Shown piece after piece: positions 36,871-51,400 of a DNA stretch of 64,000 nt. The DNA lies in NCBI RefSeq assembly GCF_000524195.1, contig NW_020170392.1, positions 132,068 to 196,067 of the forward strand, written 5' to 3'. Source of the DNA: Echinococcus granulosus. Its lineage: Eukaryota; Platyhelminthes; Cestoda; Cyclophyllidea; Taeniidae. A program made the translations under genes and the position numbers. Each line of letters starts with the position of its first letter. Position 1 is the stretch's first letter. The notes under the pieces are model-generated. The model made no database searches. It worked only from the letters and a program-made list of their open reading frames with translations, and was not told the DNA's origin.

Positions 36871-39326
36871 AAGTATCACGGGTAATTGTTGCTTCCTAAA
36901 GTCAAATCAACCTCATTTAAAAGTTGCTTGAAAAGTTTGAACATCCGGTTGAAAATAGTTTGCATTCTAGCCTTCTTTAAGGTGTAACTTTCAGCTTTAC
37001 TCGCGGGGATCGGCCTATGTACCCGCCTCGGAGACAACACAATCACTTGGCCTTAATTATGCCGCTTTGGACGGGTCTACCCAATCAAACTTGCAAGCCT
37101 GCTTGACATTTCATGTTGCTTACTCAATGTCATTTCTACTAAGCTACATATTGCTTTCCCAGGTCAGTGAGTTACCTAGGCGACTACAGTTATACCGGTT
37201 ATAATCCTCTTGTGCATGAATTGGTTTGCTAACACAGCAGATCTGTTATGGATAATTTTTATTAAACATTGGCTTTCGTCATCTATGGATGGCACCCGTT
37301 TGAAGGGTAGCACAAGTACTCGGATACATTTTCCCTCCCATCTACCCAATAGTCTGCCTGACGTTCTGTATATTGACAATCTGACCGCTTCGGGAGCTAT
37401 ACGTTTTATGATGCTCTAGGTAGGATTTTGGTGCCTCATCGGCTGGATAATGCGTCAGTATCACAGAAGTAAAGGATCTGTTGTGAATAGATGAATTTTG
37501 GAGACACATAACAAACGGGCTGTCGAAATTTTGCTCTCGGATTCTACTTGATGGTCTGTATTACCATGCTTGAACTAATCAAAATTTGGTAATCAGCAAC
37601 TGCCTATTCAGTGATGTGTAGTAGTATCCATAGAATTTACCATCCCCAGTGAACTTTTGATAGGCGAAATATGACTACCATAGTACACTGTCTAGCCCTT
37701 AGAACCACTTTCCAAATTAACCCGTCTGCAATGGGATTGGGGAAGGTGATACTTAGAAATACTACCTAAAACTGCGAGATATACCAGCGCCACCACTGAA
37801 TAGAGGCGCTAACTCGATGCGATGTTAATCCATCATTAGATCATTTTTCTGCCTCGTAATTGATTGAGATTGATGGGGAGGCTTGCGACACCCGAAACAG
37901 AAGAGTGGACGCGCCTCAAAACACACACAATAGAATTATTTTTTGCTTTAATTGTGTGTTTAACTGCCCAGGCCTCCTTAGCCACCCTTAAATCGGCTAT
38001 GCGAATGTCATCTATGCTAATAGGCTCCCAACTCCTCTCTGTTATTTATATAAAGTAGTCGACCAATGATATCTTTAGAGATAACTTGGACACTACATAC
38101 TATTATCTTAAGGAGGATGGATATTCATGGCCCTAGATCACAACTCCTTTAAATTGCTGAGACATCAAAGGCGCGCCCCAGATACAGAGTGCATATAAAG
38201 ACACCATAAAAACAGCAGCAGCAGGAGATGAAGAACGTCCACTTTTTGCGTGAACCAACGTCGTTGACCGCGTTTTTGCTTCCATCTACAACCGTTAAAC
38301 CCTCTCCGCCCGCCCTTCGTCCCGTCCTATGTTACATACAAATCTGCATAACTATCTCCCCTCCCCTCCCCCCCCCCCCCCCACCTCCTCCATTTTAATG
38401 CGACGACGAGGCACGTTTTATGACCCGCAGGAAGACTGAACTTTCACTTGATTTTATTGATCCTATATACCTCCTTGATTGCCACGACTTCTTGCCATTC
38501 TCGAGAGCATTTCACTTCCTCCACTCCAACAAGGCAACTTTGATCTTGGTATTCTCAAGTCAGTGACTTCTTATAATATTTTTAGGCACAAATTCTTGTA
38601 AGTTCACCCATTTGCAGCTGCCTTTTGGATTTAATTGTGCAAGAAGTCGGAGTTCATTTCCTCACCTCATAGATGCGTTCTGAAAGGGTTTATGTGGGTG
38701 TTCACTAACCCACCGATCAAAGTGTTGTGAAAGCAACGGAGGAAAGTGTTCGAGACAGTAGAAACGCCACATATAGCTCAAAATGTCCAATCATGCCATT
38801 TTGGAGGATTGCTGGGCTTGCTAAGTTTGATTATTTCCAGAGAAAGGAAACAAATGGGTACGCACGCACATGCAGCATAGTATTTAAGTAAGGCAAATAA
38901 TGCCTCAAATACACAAAAGAATGTTTCCATTCTAACGAAATGCTTCTGCCGCCTGCTGTTCAAAGTAATTCATGGTGAATGGTCCCGTGGATAACAATGC
39001 TGGTGTCATGTACTACAGCTCTCAAAGTTGGTACAACAGCGAGTAACGGACCTTTTAATTAGTGTATTCGGCAAATTGTAGGCCGGCGGTGAAAAGTGGG
39101 ATGATTTTCGAGCTACAAATCCACGATCAGCTTTTGCTAACAACGGTTCCCGTGCAGCTTCATGCTCTTTCTCACAGTAAATGGTAGTACTTTAGTGTAA
39201 TCTTCGCTGCGTATGGAAGAAAATTTGCTTTTTTTATTGACTATCACAGCATAGCTGCATTGGTACAGAACATACTTTGGTTGTGAGGAGGAACTTACCT
39301 CGAGGATAGGCCCCTGTACAGGCATA
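36871..39326. other. Non-coding region, no gene recognised
   Basis: Short frames only (37210-37419, 37864-38058, 38778-38963). A poly-C run lies near 38,368-38,381. Confidence 0.4.
38368..38381 (+). repeat. Poly-C homopolymer run
   Basis: About 14-15 uninterrupted C within a longer C/T-rich tract (about 38358-38392). Confidence 0.85.
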
Positions 39327-39484
39327 TTGTCGCTGCCCAAGAATTTCCTGAAGATGAAAAAAGGCATAATGCTGGGGCAGAAAGGGTTGGGGCCACTGAT
39401 ATGGCCCGAGGGCTAGCCCACCCGGAGGATGTAAAATAGTGGAGGCCCAAATTGGCCCCTTCGCCAAAACAAGCCACCAATGTA
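39327..39484 (-). repeat. Solo terminal repeat of TRIM-like element
   Basis: The reverse complement contains GTTTTGGCGAAGGGGCCAATTT, GCCTCCACTATTTTACATCC, GGGCCATATCAGTGGCCCC-like and CCAGCATTATGCC blocks in consensus order. It ends near TTGGGCAGCGACA. It is more diverged than the other copies. Confidence 0.65.
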
Positions 39485-42400
39485 TTGCAATATTTCCTGC
39501 TGAACGACTGATGGGCACTTGTCGACTTGTTAGCGCTTATTATGAATCCTTATTATCAGTGGATGGAGGAATTTAAATGATTAGAAGGTAAGGTTTCAAC
39601 TGCCCCAAGTCGTGAAAAGCAGCCATCAGTTAGGTTTACAGGTTGGTTCAAGGAAATGTTGCCGCACTATTTTAAAGTACATTGGTTTAACACGCCACCT
39701 GTGACCTAGAGAGTACCGTGGCCTATCAACATCGGAACATATTCAAGCCACGGGCAGTTGAATGAATCTTCTTTAGTAAATAAGTTTGCACTACCTGTTC
39801 GTTGAGGCACTAAACACTAGTACACCTCCCATCTTGTGTTAAGACTTTGTTCTGAAGCAACGTGTCTAAGTAGTAGAAGTAACTTCTCCTTTCGCTTCAC
39901 CTCTAACCGAAATGGCCCAATGTACTAGACATTATACTGAAATACACTTTTTCCATAGGGGAATGAAAAAATCCATGTGTCTGGCAAAAATGGGTGTCTT
40001 CTGTCTCATGAATAATGGTCGAAAGCATCGAGTGGTGGATTAAGTGTTGGACCGAGCGGAATTTGGAGGAAAAAAGTCAAATCAAAAAATAGCAAATACA
40101 AATCACTCAAGTTGTAGACACAACAAATGCTGATGTTTATGCCTGACAAAAGGCTGCGTGCATGTACGAAAAAAATTCGTCAAAAGTTAATACAACATAC
40201 AAAGACTACACACCTTTAAGTCTATCAAAGTGTATTGACAATCACTTCCAACCCGACTCATCGAAGGACCACTTTGGTATTTATCGTCAAGAATTATTGT
40301 GGAAATGGTAAATATTGTGAAGCTGCTATAAGTGACGCCCAACTACACATTGACAACACTTGGTGAATTTCGAATTTGACGTTTCCTCAAGCCATTCCTG
40401 ATGGAACCGATCACGGCGGTGGAACTACAAATCTCACATTAATCGACTTAGGGATAAATTAAGCGATTCAAGTGCGAAACGTTCACCCGTTGTTATGCTA
40501 TGGTAGTCATCTACCACTTGGGAGGGGGGGGTTGGCGAGACCTACACCCCACCCCCAAAAGAGACCTTTCCGACTTAATAAATCTTACGCCTCAAAGGCT
40601 TGGCGCAATTGCGCGGACATTCGAAGCCACCAGGCGCGTCGAGGTAGCCGCCCAGTCAGTCAGACACCTGTCTGGTTTATTTATTGCCATCGGTGCCTGC
40701 GCTCAGGTCCGAATTGAAACCGAGCTGAGTAGAGCAGAGGCTTTTGTCTCCTCAGGCACGAGCGCGCACCGACTCGCACACCACGTCTGGGAAGCGGGTC
40801 AGCAGTTGGTGGCGCGTAGTTGCAACAACGAGGGCTTCCCACGAAGAAACACTTCGGAACATCAGTACCTCCTACCGGAAAATGCTTTTCACCCAAATTG
40901 CATGTTTGGCATTCACTATTACAGTGTCCTTACAGGGCTTTCTGACGAGCTGCATTAACTTGCGCTTTCCTCCCGTCAAAGTGTCTGCTTATGGCCACAG
41001 ACGGGGAGGTGAAGGGAGGTAGGTTTTTTGATTACGCAGTGGTAGTAAATCGCTGTCTGTGAAAAAGCAGCTAGACCGACAGACGGATAATTCTCACGTA
41101 ATTACACTACCTTTCCACTTAGGATTGTCTATTCGCTATCAAATCTGACTCCTGGGCACTTAAATCCAAAAGCGTTAACGCTAAATCCTGTTTAAGAAAA
41201 GGCTTGAAGCAGACTGCGAGTAGTGTAGCGACCGCGTGGCGTGTGTGCCACATAAATACATAGATGAGTCTCTCTCTATGAACTGCAGAGAAAAGCTTAA
41301 GGTGAGAAAAGTGGGACCTGTCCAGGGAATGTCAGGTAAAGGTTTGAGTTTGGTTAAAATACTTTTTTCCTACCTCCGAAGTTTGTGCATTGTCAAGTAA
41401 ATATTGCTGCCAGAAACTAAGGCAGTTGAAAGTAGGCTGACATAGTCACTAAAATCATCTCCTCTTACTACTGTGCTGCAGAAAAGTCAATCATGTTTTG
41501 GACCAATCAAATGGTTACGCATTTGCTCCAAAATGATATTTCAACCTGAAAGAGACCCCCATACGATTATCCACCGAAACACTGAAATGGCACGTGTAGT
41601 GAGGCCTCCTCTAATTCGGCTCTGCTGCTCCCCTGAATAATCGCTGTTCCCACAGAATTCTACGAAAGAATTCCCATAAGAATTCATCTTTTTTTCTGAC
41701 TGCTTTGACATGTGTTGTCTGTATCTTGGTCCATGCCTCACTACCTTTCTTCTTAAGGCTTCCAAAGCTGGGGAGGCTGAATACACGACAATCAACGGTT
41801 GACAAAAGGAGCGAAATTTTTTTTTCTGTTTTGAGGTATAGTTTGATGTAGATGGAACACCAATTCTTTGCCTACTATATGCTACCCCCTATCCCTGTCA
41901 GAGACTAACCTTTTAAACAGATTTTTTTAATGTCGTGAAGGGTTCTAGTCAGATAACCAACCTCCTAGTATTGTGTCAAGTAGCACTCATATGTAGTAGA
42001 TAGTCCCTTTGATGTCATTTGTTTCATCGGAATTGCGTTATGCCATCACCATCACGACTCTAGTGGACTTGAAGTATGACTTGCACAATTTGAGCATTGC
42101 ATTGCCTGACACATCATTTTGACATTCTGAAGAGTTTATACATGCTCAGTTGATTAGATTATCGTTGCGTTTTACTTCCATCTTTCTCTCCTTAGCAGAT
42201 TACATTCGCCCCACAGCACTACTCCCGAGGTGGTAAAATTCTTGCTCTTCACATCACCTCTAACCATAAGTGTAAAAAGACTACAAGTTTAACCCTATAA
42301 TGGAGCAATTATTCAGGTAGTTAAAGCAATATTTAAAAAGCAACTCAAGTAAATCAAAAACCGGTGAACGACCTATAATTTGTCGGCCAAACACCCAAAT

Positions 42401-45400
42401 ACCCGTCAGAGCCGCACCTCACTCATTAATTTTCTCATTTTATCCATAAGGCGCGCATTCCTCTAGACTCTCTCGCCACTTCTCCATTATGCAATTCACC
42501 ACTTGCCCTCTTGTTTACCTTTAGGCAGTGCCGTCACCTCTCCTTCGTAGGAATGAATGAGCCCTAAATAACCCAACACTCGAAGGTCATGTCAACCTCA
42601 TACTGCTAGCGAATGAGAGCAGGAAGAGAGTGCAGACCTGGGAATTTTCCACCTTTGAGAGATTGCTAAACTTTTTGTATAAATAAATCCCTTTTGTGAG
42701 GTAAATATTTTCCTACGTCATGCTCTGTATAATAAAACCCATGTATTTCTATTTTCATACAGCAGTGCTGGTAAGAGGTATTCATAATTAATCCTTCTTT
42801 GCGTAACCAAATCAACTTAGCATGAGAGTGGAGGCTTAGCTTAAAGCCCCTCGATTTTGCTTGACATGAAATTCTATGGCATACAAACACCTCTGTGTGG
42901 TTGGAAACTTCTACCTAATTCATAATAAATTGTTAAACATTTCAGGCGTTTACCGATGCTGGAGAAATCAAGGAGGTCATAGAAATCTGGAAGATCGAGT
43001 GAGGGATGGTTTCTTCGAATCCGATGCAGAAGTTGCCATGGAAAATCCATATGCCATTGTGGAGAAGCTAAACTGGTAATTTAGTCAGAAGCTAAATGAG
43101 GAGGTAGTCGGAGCTTTAAACGAACTCCCAGGAAACTTGATAAGGTGTCTTGAAGGAGAGGGGCTTGGAATGATTCCAAGTTCACTTTTAAGACGATCAT
43201 CAATACAGTCATAATGCATTTTCGATGGTTCCATGTTTAGGGTTCTGCACATGTTAGGAGGTCACTCTTCTTCAGCTTTCCACTTGTTATAATGTTATGG
43301 TAATTATCGTTTTGGACCTCCTATGGTGAAAGACACACCGAAGGCACTGCATTGTTTGCTTCAATGACGCCTTTAAACTGACTTTCATTGTTTAGATGGA
43401 AGAACAAATTAAATACCTCATTTTACACCTTAATTTTGGTATACATGAGCTTAATCTCCAAAACCCGCATTTGATGAGGAATTGAATGTTTAAGGGTGAA
43501 ATGGGTATTCCTGATACCTCTGCAAACCTTAGATGTACAATAAGATATCCACTGAGTAGTGTCAACTTTTTTTATTTGTAGCTTGTGCTTAAAACTAAAA
43601 AAAATTCGCTACGAAAAGAGGATGCAAAATGTGATGGCGACAATTTTTTCATCCACTATTGGACTTTGATGGCACTAGTATTCGCAAGCAGCCAGCGCTT
43701 TTCTTTAAGGCACTATGGATGGACCTATCGACTCGCTATTAAAATATCCTCTTTTTAACCTCATTTGACCTCCAACAGGCAATTGTCTATTCTCTACAAC
43801 GTGTTTTTAACTGAACAAACTTACATAAAGATCGATCCCATGGTGGAGCCCCAGTGACCATAAACTGATCTAAAACGGTGGAGATCCTGAGGTGTGGAAT
43901 AAAAATTTTCCCAATTTTATAATAACACATTCCATATAAGTCTGAAATCTTGCACAGCACACAGTCAACTCTAAGATAGCACGGCGGGGGTTTGAAATGT
44001 CATGTTCAACTTGACTGGCATCAGTTATTGCTACGGTCAAAAACACATGTAGTTGGCCTCACGACAACCAAAGGTCAAAATTGAACTTTTTTGAGATACA
44101 CGTAGTGCCATTTTTTTCTTGCCAACTCTTCGTGGGTGTGGTGTGGCCTGTAAGTGTGAAAAGTACGTACAATTGGCGATTGAAGTCAACATCCTGCACA
44201 GATGGACTTTCGACAGCTCAACCATTTTGTTGGTTATTTGCCATAACTTCGGGAGAGGTTCCTAGAATCCTCTTTTTGGACTAAAACTAGGTGCATGGTA
44301 GATTGGAGGCTACCTGAATGAAGAAATTTACTTTTTTGATACCTGTCAGTAACTCTGTCGTAGAGCCGGTACATCTGTGATGCGAGGTTTTAACTTAACG
44401 AAGTTCTCAGAGCTTGAATGTTATTCCTAAATTGAAAAAGACTCACCACCTTGAACCAAAGTGGAAGCAAGCACCCGAACCTACCACCTACAGTTACTCA
44501 TTCAGTCGTGAAGTGTTAACATTGTTTCCATGGTACTGGTAAGTAGTCTCGTGTCCGTTTACAGAAGGACACTTAAGAATGGGAATTATCTAAGTATGCA
44601 ATGGAATCCGGCCAACTTTCCCTTCCTCTTCTATATTCAATGCTGTAAAACACGTTCTTAAACTGACATCTGACCGAGAACCCAATGCTAAGTGCCTTCA
44701 AACTGCGTCGCGACATTTTTCTTATCAAGCTCTCTTAACGCGGTGTTTTCACGCGCAGCAAACGTTTCGCGTCCTTAGAAATGATGCGCTGCGTGGTGAT
44801 TCAAGTCCTGCCAATAGTACGCATTGTGTGAATTCATGTGAGGACGATTGGCGATGGCTCAGCAACGATCAGCCTCGAAATTGAAAGCTGGTCATTATTC
44901 GTTACACTATTTTTCTAGTATTCCGACCTTCCTTTTCGTGGACATAGGCCATTTCAATGGTAGCATAACCCACAAGCCCCTCCTGAAAACACTCATAAGG
45001 CGTACGGGTTCGAATGGATCGGTACTGCAAAAGTACGGAAGGTTTGGTGGGCTGTCAATGCAAATGGAACAACACGCCACCAAGATGCTGACTGAGGCTA
45101 AAGCGTGCATCGTTTGAATTCCCTAAGCGTATCGTACGTGGTCTTTACTCCTCCAGTTTAGTGGTGGGACTCACAATTGAAATAGACTGCCTTCCAACAT
45201 ACGTCCCCAAGCCCTCATAGCAAGTTTGCAACCATGCCCCTGCCTGGGATTTCCGTTTACCCACACGCACCTCATAATGAACAATAGGAGAGCTAGGAGT
45301 ATGCGTGGGTATGGGTGTGGAAGGGGGTGGAGTCTTTTGTGTATTGTAAAGAAGAGGGTTTCTGGGACAGACAGGAGGCTGGCTTGTCCAAAAACGGCCC

Positions 45401-48400
45401 CGTTCTGTTTGTTGACATAGCGTCAAGAATGAATCACAGTATACCCCCGTAAAAGAATAGGTTGTGTATGGGAGTCGGTCGATTTGCTGGGTAGATGTTT
45501 GGTCGGTAGGTGGTTGATTCACTCATGTATGAACTCATTCCTCTACTTTCGGCTTGACTGCAGGAGGAAGGAGGGTCTGTGAAATCGAACCACGAAATGC
45601 AGCGTCAGGGACATGTGTGCTCAGAGTACGGAGACAAAGTTGCCTCAGAGTCGTTTCATAAAAGTTTGAAAGTATCATTTTTGTTCATTTAACTGTTTGA
45701 AATCATTCTTTGCTTGGTCTTTGATGACAAGTTTCAATTAGCGTCAGGATGTACGAAAAAAATCAGACTTGTAGTGCCTGTAAATTCCTGGCATTTCTGA
45801 AACAGCAATGTAATTTGATCTGCAAACCTTGTCAATTAAGCATGTTTAACAATGCCAATTGTAGAATTTGGCATTGCAGAATTCCCCACTCCTTGGCGTG
45901 ACAGTGTTTTCGAAAAGCCTTTTGTGGTTGCTTCCTCTGCTTGCCAAACGAAAGTATTTGTTTACTTACCCGAGAAAGAATTGGGGGAGCTGCCCTGGCG
46001 GTTTGCGCTAGTTTCCTCCAACTGCTGCGGCAGTTCAATTGCGCACACCACCACATATTTTAAGATGGTCGAAGAGGCAGGCAGAAAAGTGTAATCGAAG
46101 TCAAAACCACCATCCACAGCTTTTTTTGCTTGAATTTGTATTTAGACAGTCGTTAGAAAAATGGAGGACACATGTCTAACACTACCAAGTTAGGTATTTG
46201 CAAGGTCGTTGCTTACTTGCTTCTTCTTTTATAAATAAGAAATTGTTTACACGGAAGTTTTACAACCTGACCTTGTATTTATGATGACCTGCCTATCGAT
46301 GAGGCGGCATTAATATCGCACATGCGAAATTGTTTTCTACATCCTTAAAAGTCGGAAAGTGTCGCTTCCTTGGGTTCCTACCCTATTTTCCGTTTTATTT
46401 ATAGTATGGTCCAAACTCTCCATAAGGGGGTAGTGATTCACAAATATAAGCCTTATTTGAAAAAGGTTATGGTGTGAAGGGTTTAGCAGCTCACCTGTCT
46501 ACTCTTCAACCTTTTGCCTGTGCTAAATGATTTAGACAACGGTTTCGCCAATTGGAGGCACAATAAACGTATTACGCAGCCCAGAGGGTGAAACTCACAA
46601 ATGGTCTCCTGATAGGCAACGCAGGCAGAAACCCGAAGGTGACTTCCACCACTCTGATGTACTAATTGCGTGTGGGATCGGCGATTTTATGCTTGTAGAT
46701 GGTCAAGAGGACAACACTCAACTCATTGTTAATATGAAGGAGACAATGTTAGTTACCTCAACATCCATTACTGTTCTCAGCTTCTAGCAACCTTGGCAAC
46801 GCTGATATTTTACTAAATTGCGCTTCCTTCACATAAACCTATCCCAATTTTTCAGCATTTTCAAGGCAAAATTGTGAGAAATGACCAGTGCCAATTTGGT
46901 CACGTGACTGACAGAGAGCCCATTTTGGCCAACAGCTTGAAATACGGCTCTACTAAGGGTTCGTTGGATTCTCTAACTTAAAGCTTATGCCTTTTTCCTC
47001 CATCGCACAACTACCAGGCCAGGTCAGAGGCGCATCGTGTCACAAACTTATGGATCCGTCTGCATCATTCGTCACGTCTAAAGGAAAAGGGTCAAAATGA
47101 GGGTAGCTAAAGGAAAAGACATTCTAAAGCTTTAGTAAAATACCCCAACTCTCCGGCTTTATGGATGATCATGCGGCTCGATCAGGTGAACTCCAGAGAG
47201 TATTGTGTTTGATTAAAACCAGACTTTTACAAGTGTAGCAACCAAGTTAGCTATCACGAGCGCGTTCAACGGTAAGTGCGCAAATTGCAGTGATACAGGC
47301 GACCAGGATAGCAGCCATGTGAGCCTTCTCTGTGTTATGGTCTAAACGCCTACAAAGGGCTGATCTCATCAAACGAATCTCCCTGAGTTGCCGCCTATAT
47401 GGACCTTCAAACCAAAGCTATTCAGTTAAAGTCAACATCTTAAACGCTGTGTAGAACAAAGAGATGCAAGCCTGCGACTGTTCTAGCCTTGCAAAAAAAC
47501 CCACTTTAGCTCCGCATACACGCCTGGCCTGAGCTAACCAATATGGCTTCAAACACAGGTTGCCTGCGTTCATTAAAATTCTAAGAAGTGAATTCCATAC
47601 CTCACTTTAAAAATGGTGTTACCTCACTCAAACCCTTTCCTTAAGCCACGAATTGTGTCCACATGCAAATGGGTTACGCCTCGCTGACTGTATTGTGGCT
47701 TAGTCTCATTTTATTGACTAATAAAAGTAATCGCTAAAAGCATTTCCATTTGTTTACTTCATCTCTCAAAAAGCTTATGATGGAACAGATACGAACCCTT
47801 AAGTCTCAAGCGCCTATTATAACACTTTAGTGACGATAATGAACAACTCGTTCACTAATTTCTTATATGCCTGAGTTGAAGTCATCTTTCGGTTGTAATA
47901 CGTTTAAGCATCAGTAAAAACGTCTTCATCGTATGAGTAAATAAAAACCAAACGCCCCGCATCTTATTTGCCGACTTGATACTGTGACTTCCTCTAACCA
48001 CTCAGTTACGGAGAGCGTGCTCCATAGCCAAGCTCAAAGTCTCCGTGGCAGAATCGAAAATACCCCTCTAACTGACTGATTTTGAGGCTGAAGGTAGTGC
48101 CACCACCCCACAAGGCCGTACGCGCAGGCAAACACCAGTAATGATGTTGCGACTGGGTGATTCGACAGCTGTTCGCATCTGGGCACTCATTGGTGCATTC
48201 AAGGTCGTCAGGCTATTGGCCGCCAACTTAAAGTATATATATTCTTCAAACAGACCCACGGTGGATTTTCTTTTGCCTTTTCCAGCTTTGTTTTTTCGTC
48301 GCCCACTTCGAGCACGACTGCCTTTCATTAGAGCATCTTATCCCGTATCAATTTCATATGCTATAATATTTGTACGTTTTCTGCTGCTTCATACATTTTA

Positions 48401-48412
48401 TTCGAATTCAAA
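39485..48412. other. Long gene-poor region before the cyclin gene
   Basis: About 8.9 kb without a supported gene. A GC-rich patch at 40500-41010 has open frames on both strands (40500-40958 gives 152 codons) but no recognisable protein. A small segment at 42945-42998 has a TTTCAG acceptor and GTGAGG donor around an 18-codon acidic stretch; it could be an isolated exon but has no partner. Other frames (44848-45117, 45145-45522, 45852-46094, 48068-48328) show no family similarity. Confidence 0.4.
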
Positions 48413-51400
48413 ATGGTTGAAGTAACCCACGGCATCTCGGGTACCCTTACTAATGAAGACGCATCACAGCCGTTGACATCTCCTAAACTTCATGTTAGCT
48501 CTGGCCGTCTACCAGATGACCATATGGCAGCGGTGCGCAGAACAGCCGCTTCTAAACGCTCCCTGTTGAAGATTCGAGCGTCTAGGAGCATCACTAGCTG
48601 CAATCGTTCAGACCTCTTCACTTCAAGGGATGAGTCCAAGAGTCCCAGTTCTCCTAGTTCCTCTGCTGATGAAGACCCAAAGCGCTCAAAGGCGGAGAGA
48701 CCTTCCAGCGATCCTGAATGTAGTCCTTCTGGGTCACCAAAGGCTTCTCTGGACGGCCAGACCAGACCACTCTTCCAGCGCAGGACCAGAAATCACTCTG
48801 CTCCCATACTTTTAACATCGATTGAAAGCTGTGGAACCAAAACCTTAAATTCACCTGCGATAGTTTGTGAGGTAAGCGTCTGTTGCCGTTTGTGTGTGCG
48901 TGTGTATGTGCGTAGTGCTTCTCTCTTTCGCGAACATTCCTTTTCTCCGTATGTTCACTTGCTCCTTCATGTGCCTTTAGCTGTCACGAATCCCCAAACA
49001 TCGCCTGCAAAAGTTGCTGAAAAGCGAGCCTAGCTACCATCCCAACAATGCATTCCTCTACTACGTCGATCCGGTTAGTTGCGGGTTCTCATTGTCTTTG
49101 TACTTTGTCTTAACGCTCTGCTTTTTTGCCGTACTATTGAGCCTGTTATTGGCTGTATCGTTCCCTCTTGTGTGCTTCTTCTCATGCTTTAAACTGCCTC
49201 CAGAGTGCATGCAAGTGAATACCAAGTCAAATGATTCGAGTCCACTAAAACATTGTGTAAATAGTAGAATCGGATCTCAGGTCTTACCGCAAAATTTGTT
49301 GTCAATTTTTTATACCCTTGACGCGAAAGGTTCAGCGTAGCTTACATGTTCTACACGTGCATCTGTGGGCACCAAAAACAACAGTTTTAGCAGTTTGGGG
49401 TTGAGGAAAGTGTTTGTTCCTTTGTCAGCATTTACTGTTTGTAATCCAGATACTCTAAAGCATTTATCTCTTGTCATTTACTGCCCTAGGCGATCATTCC
49501 GTCGTTACGTAATTGTATACTATGTTGTATCTGTCTCCACAGTAGTCTTTGTTCCACTCTGCTCATTTGACGGTTGGCATTACTATGTCTAGGACGGGTA
49601 TCTGACCATCCCATCGAAATGCTTAATACATTCAGGCTATCTGCTTCAAGGTTGGGGCGAGCTGTTCGAACTGCCATGGGGGCGTTGTATTTCGTTTGGT
49701 TTCTTTGGCGGTCACTAGGACTTGACAGCTAAATGTGTGTTTGTTGGTTTTGTGTGAAGACCCGACCTCTGCATATTTAACGGTTCGGAGGGTGTGCAAT
49801 TTGGGTTCCGAAAGCAGGCTCGGAATGGCAGACGGCTGAGTAGCATCCGTGTGTGCGCGCCTGCAGATATTCCTATGGCAGCTACAATCAGCTGATTCCA
49901 CAATCTACCTCTTGGTCGCTCCGCCCAGCTGTTTTCGCTGTGCGCGCACGTGCAAGCATGTGCGAACGTATGTGTGCGTGCACGAACGTGCGCACTTGCA
50001 GATGACGTGCCTTTCGTGTGTGCACACGGCCCAAGAGCTTGCACACACACACGTATGCCCATATGTGCGCCTAGACTTGAGTACAGATGCACCCAAAACC
50101 CTGTCTCCTCCACTTTGCGTGCACGTCCGCGTGCGTGCGTACGCGCGTGAGTGGATGAGAGTGGAAGTTGATCATTTCGATGTACCAGTAACACATCAGT
50201 TTTCTGAGTCGTCGTGAGGCTGTAGTAAACTCACAGAACTTCAGATTGGTCTCTCTCTCTCTCTCTCTCTACTAATTGTAGGTTGTGGAGGACAAGGTGG
50301 ATGCCAACCTTCGCAATGAGGCTGTACATAGCTTGCGTTTCATGCATAATGCTTTCTTTACTCTCTCCGCAGAGGCATTCTGCAAGGCGGTTAATCTGAT
50401 CGATCGCTTCATCGTTAAAGTCAAGGTGGGCTTCCCACTTGCTAAAGTTTGCTTACCTACTTCTATTTAAATGCTAAGTTTTGTTGATCCTCCTTGCAGG
50501 TTAAGCCGAAGTACATGGCTTGTGTTGCCGCCGCTGCATATTACGTTGCCGCAAAGCTGGTCGAGTCCACTCCGGTGAGCGAATCCTGCCAACATTGCCC
50601 GGTAAAGCTTATCTATGTGCTAGGATTCCAGGGTACTGTCACCTTACGGATGAGTCACTTGTATTAACATCGTACGTTATTTTGGGGAGATGGGAGAGGG
50701 GCGTGGTACCAACGCTGCATGTCTGAAATCGGACTGCGGACGTCATCTGTGGCTTTTGCATACCATACTTAAACTATATCTTGAGTTTGGTTTCCGTATG
50801 CTTTCCAAACCTATCGTTAATTTCGGCGATTCAATGATTGTCCCTTCTCAAAATGGTGGCCGCGATAAGACCGTCTACTCCCACTGCTTCTGTAACTGGC
50901 ATAATGTGGAAGTCTGCCTACCTGACGGGCTGACGCATTCGGTTCTACAGTAGGGTTAGCATCTAATTGCCATGATCTTGAGTGAATTCCTCATGAGAGT
51001 TTATCTGTTGGCCTTTAAGGAGCTCGGAGTGCCGAGTCCGGACGCGTTAGTTCAAATCTCGCACTGTGGTGGAACAGCGGCTGATCTGCTTCGTATGGAG
51101 GACATCCTGACCTCCAAACTGGGTGGAGACCTAGATGGTGTTAACGCCTTCGATTTTCTCCGCCTCTTCGCCTCCGCGGCAATAGTTCTGCCCGAAGGGA
51201 CCACTGTTCCATCAAGCTTTGGTGGCACCGGGGTGGGCAGGACACCCTCCATGGAAGCTGAAGACCCTCAGGGTCAGCTCCTTCTGCCCCCAAATTCGAT
51301 GCCCGAGTCGAAAAGTGCTGAGATCACTACTTTCACTGCAAGAAATCCACAGAGCCGTCGTATGTACGACATTTGGAGCGCCATGACGAGCCGACTTGTG

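Noticed and set aside
40500..40958. 152-codon plus frame
   Set aside because: No recognisable domain and no splice or promoter support. Kept as a composition finding, not as a gene.
42876..43079. 67-codon frame and a small acceptor/donor-flanked segment inside it
   Set aside because: The 18-codon segment is exon-like but has no partner exons or family match.
49715..50217. Open frames of 159 (-) and 122 (+) codons
   Set aside because: They overlap each other on opposite strands inside the alternating CA/TG/CG tract of a cyclin intron, and translate to Cys/His/Arg/Thr repeats. Composition alone explains them.
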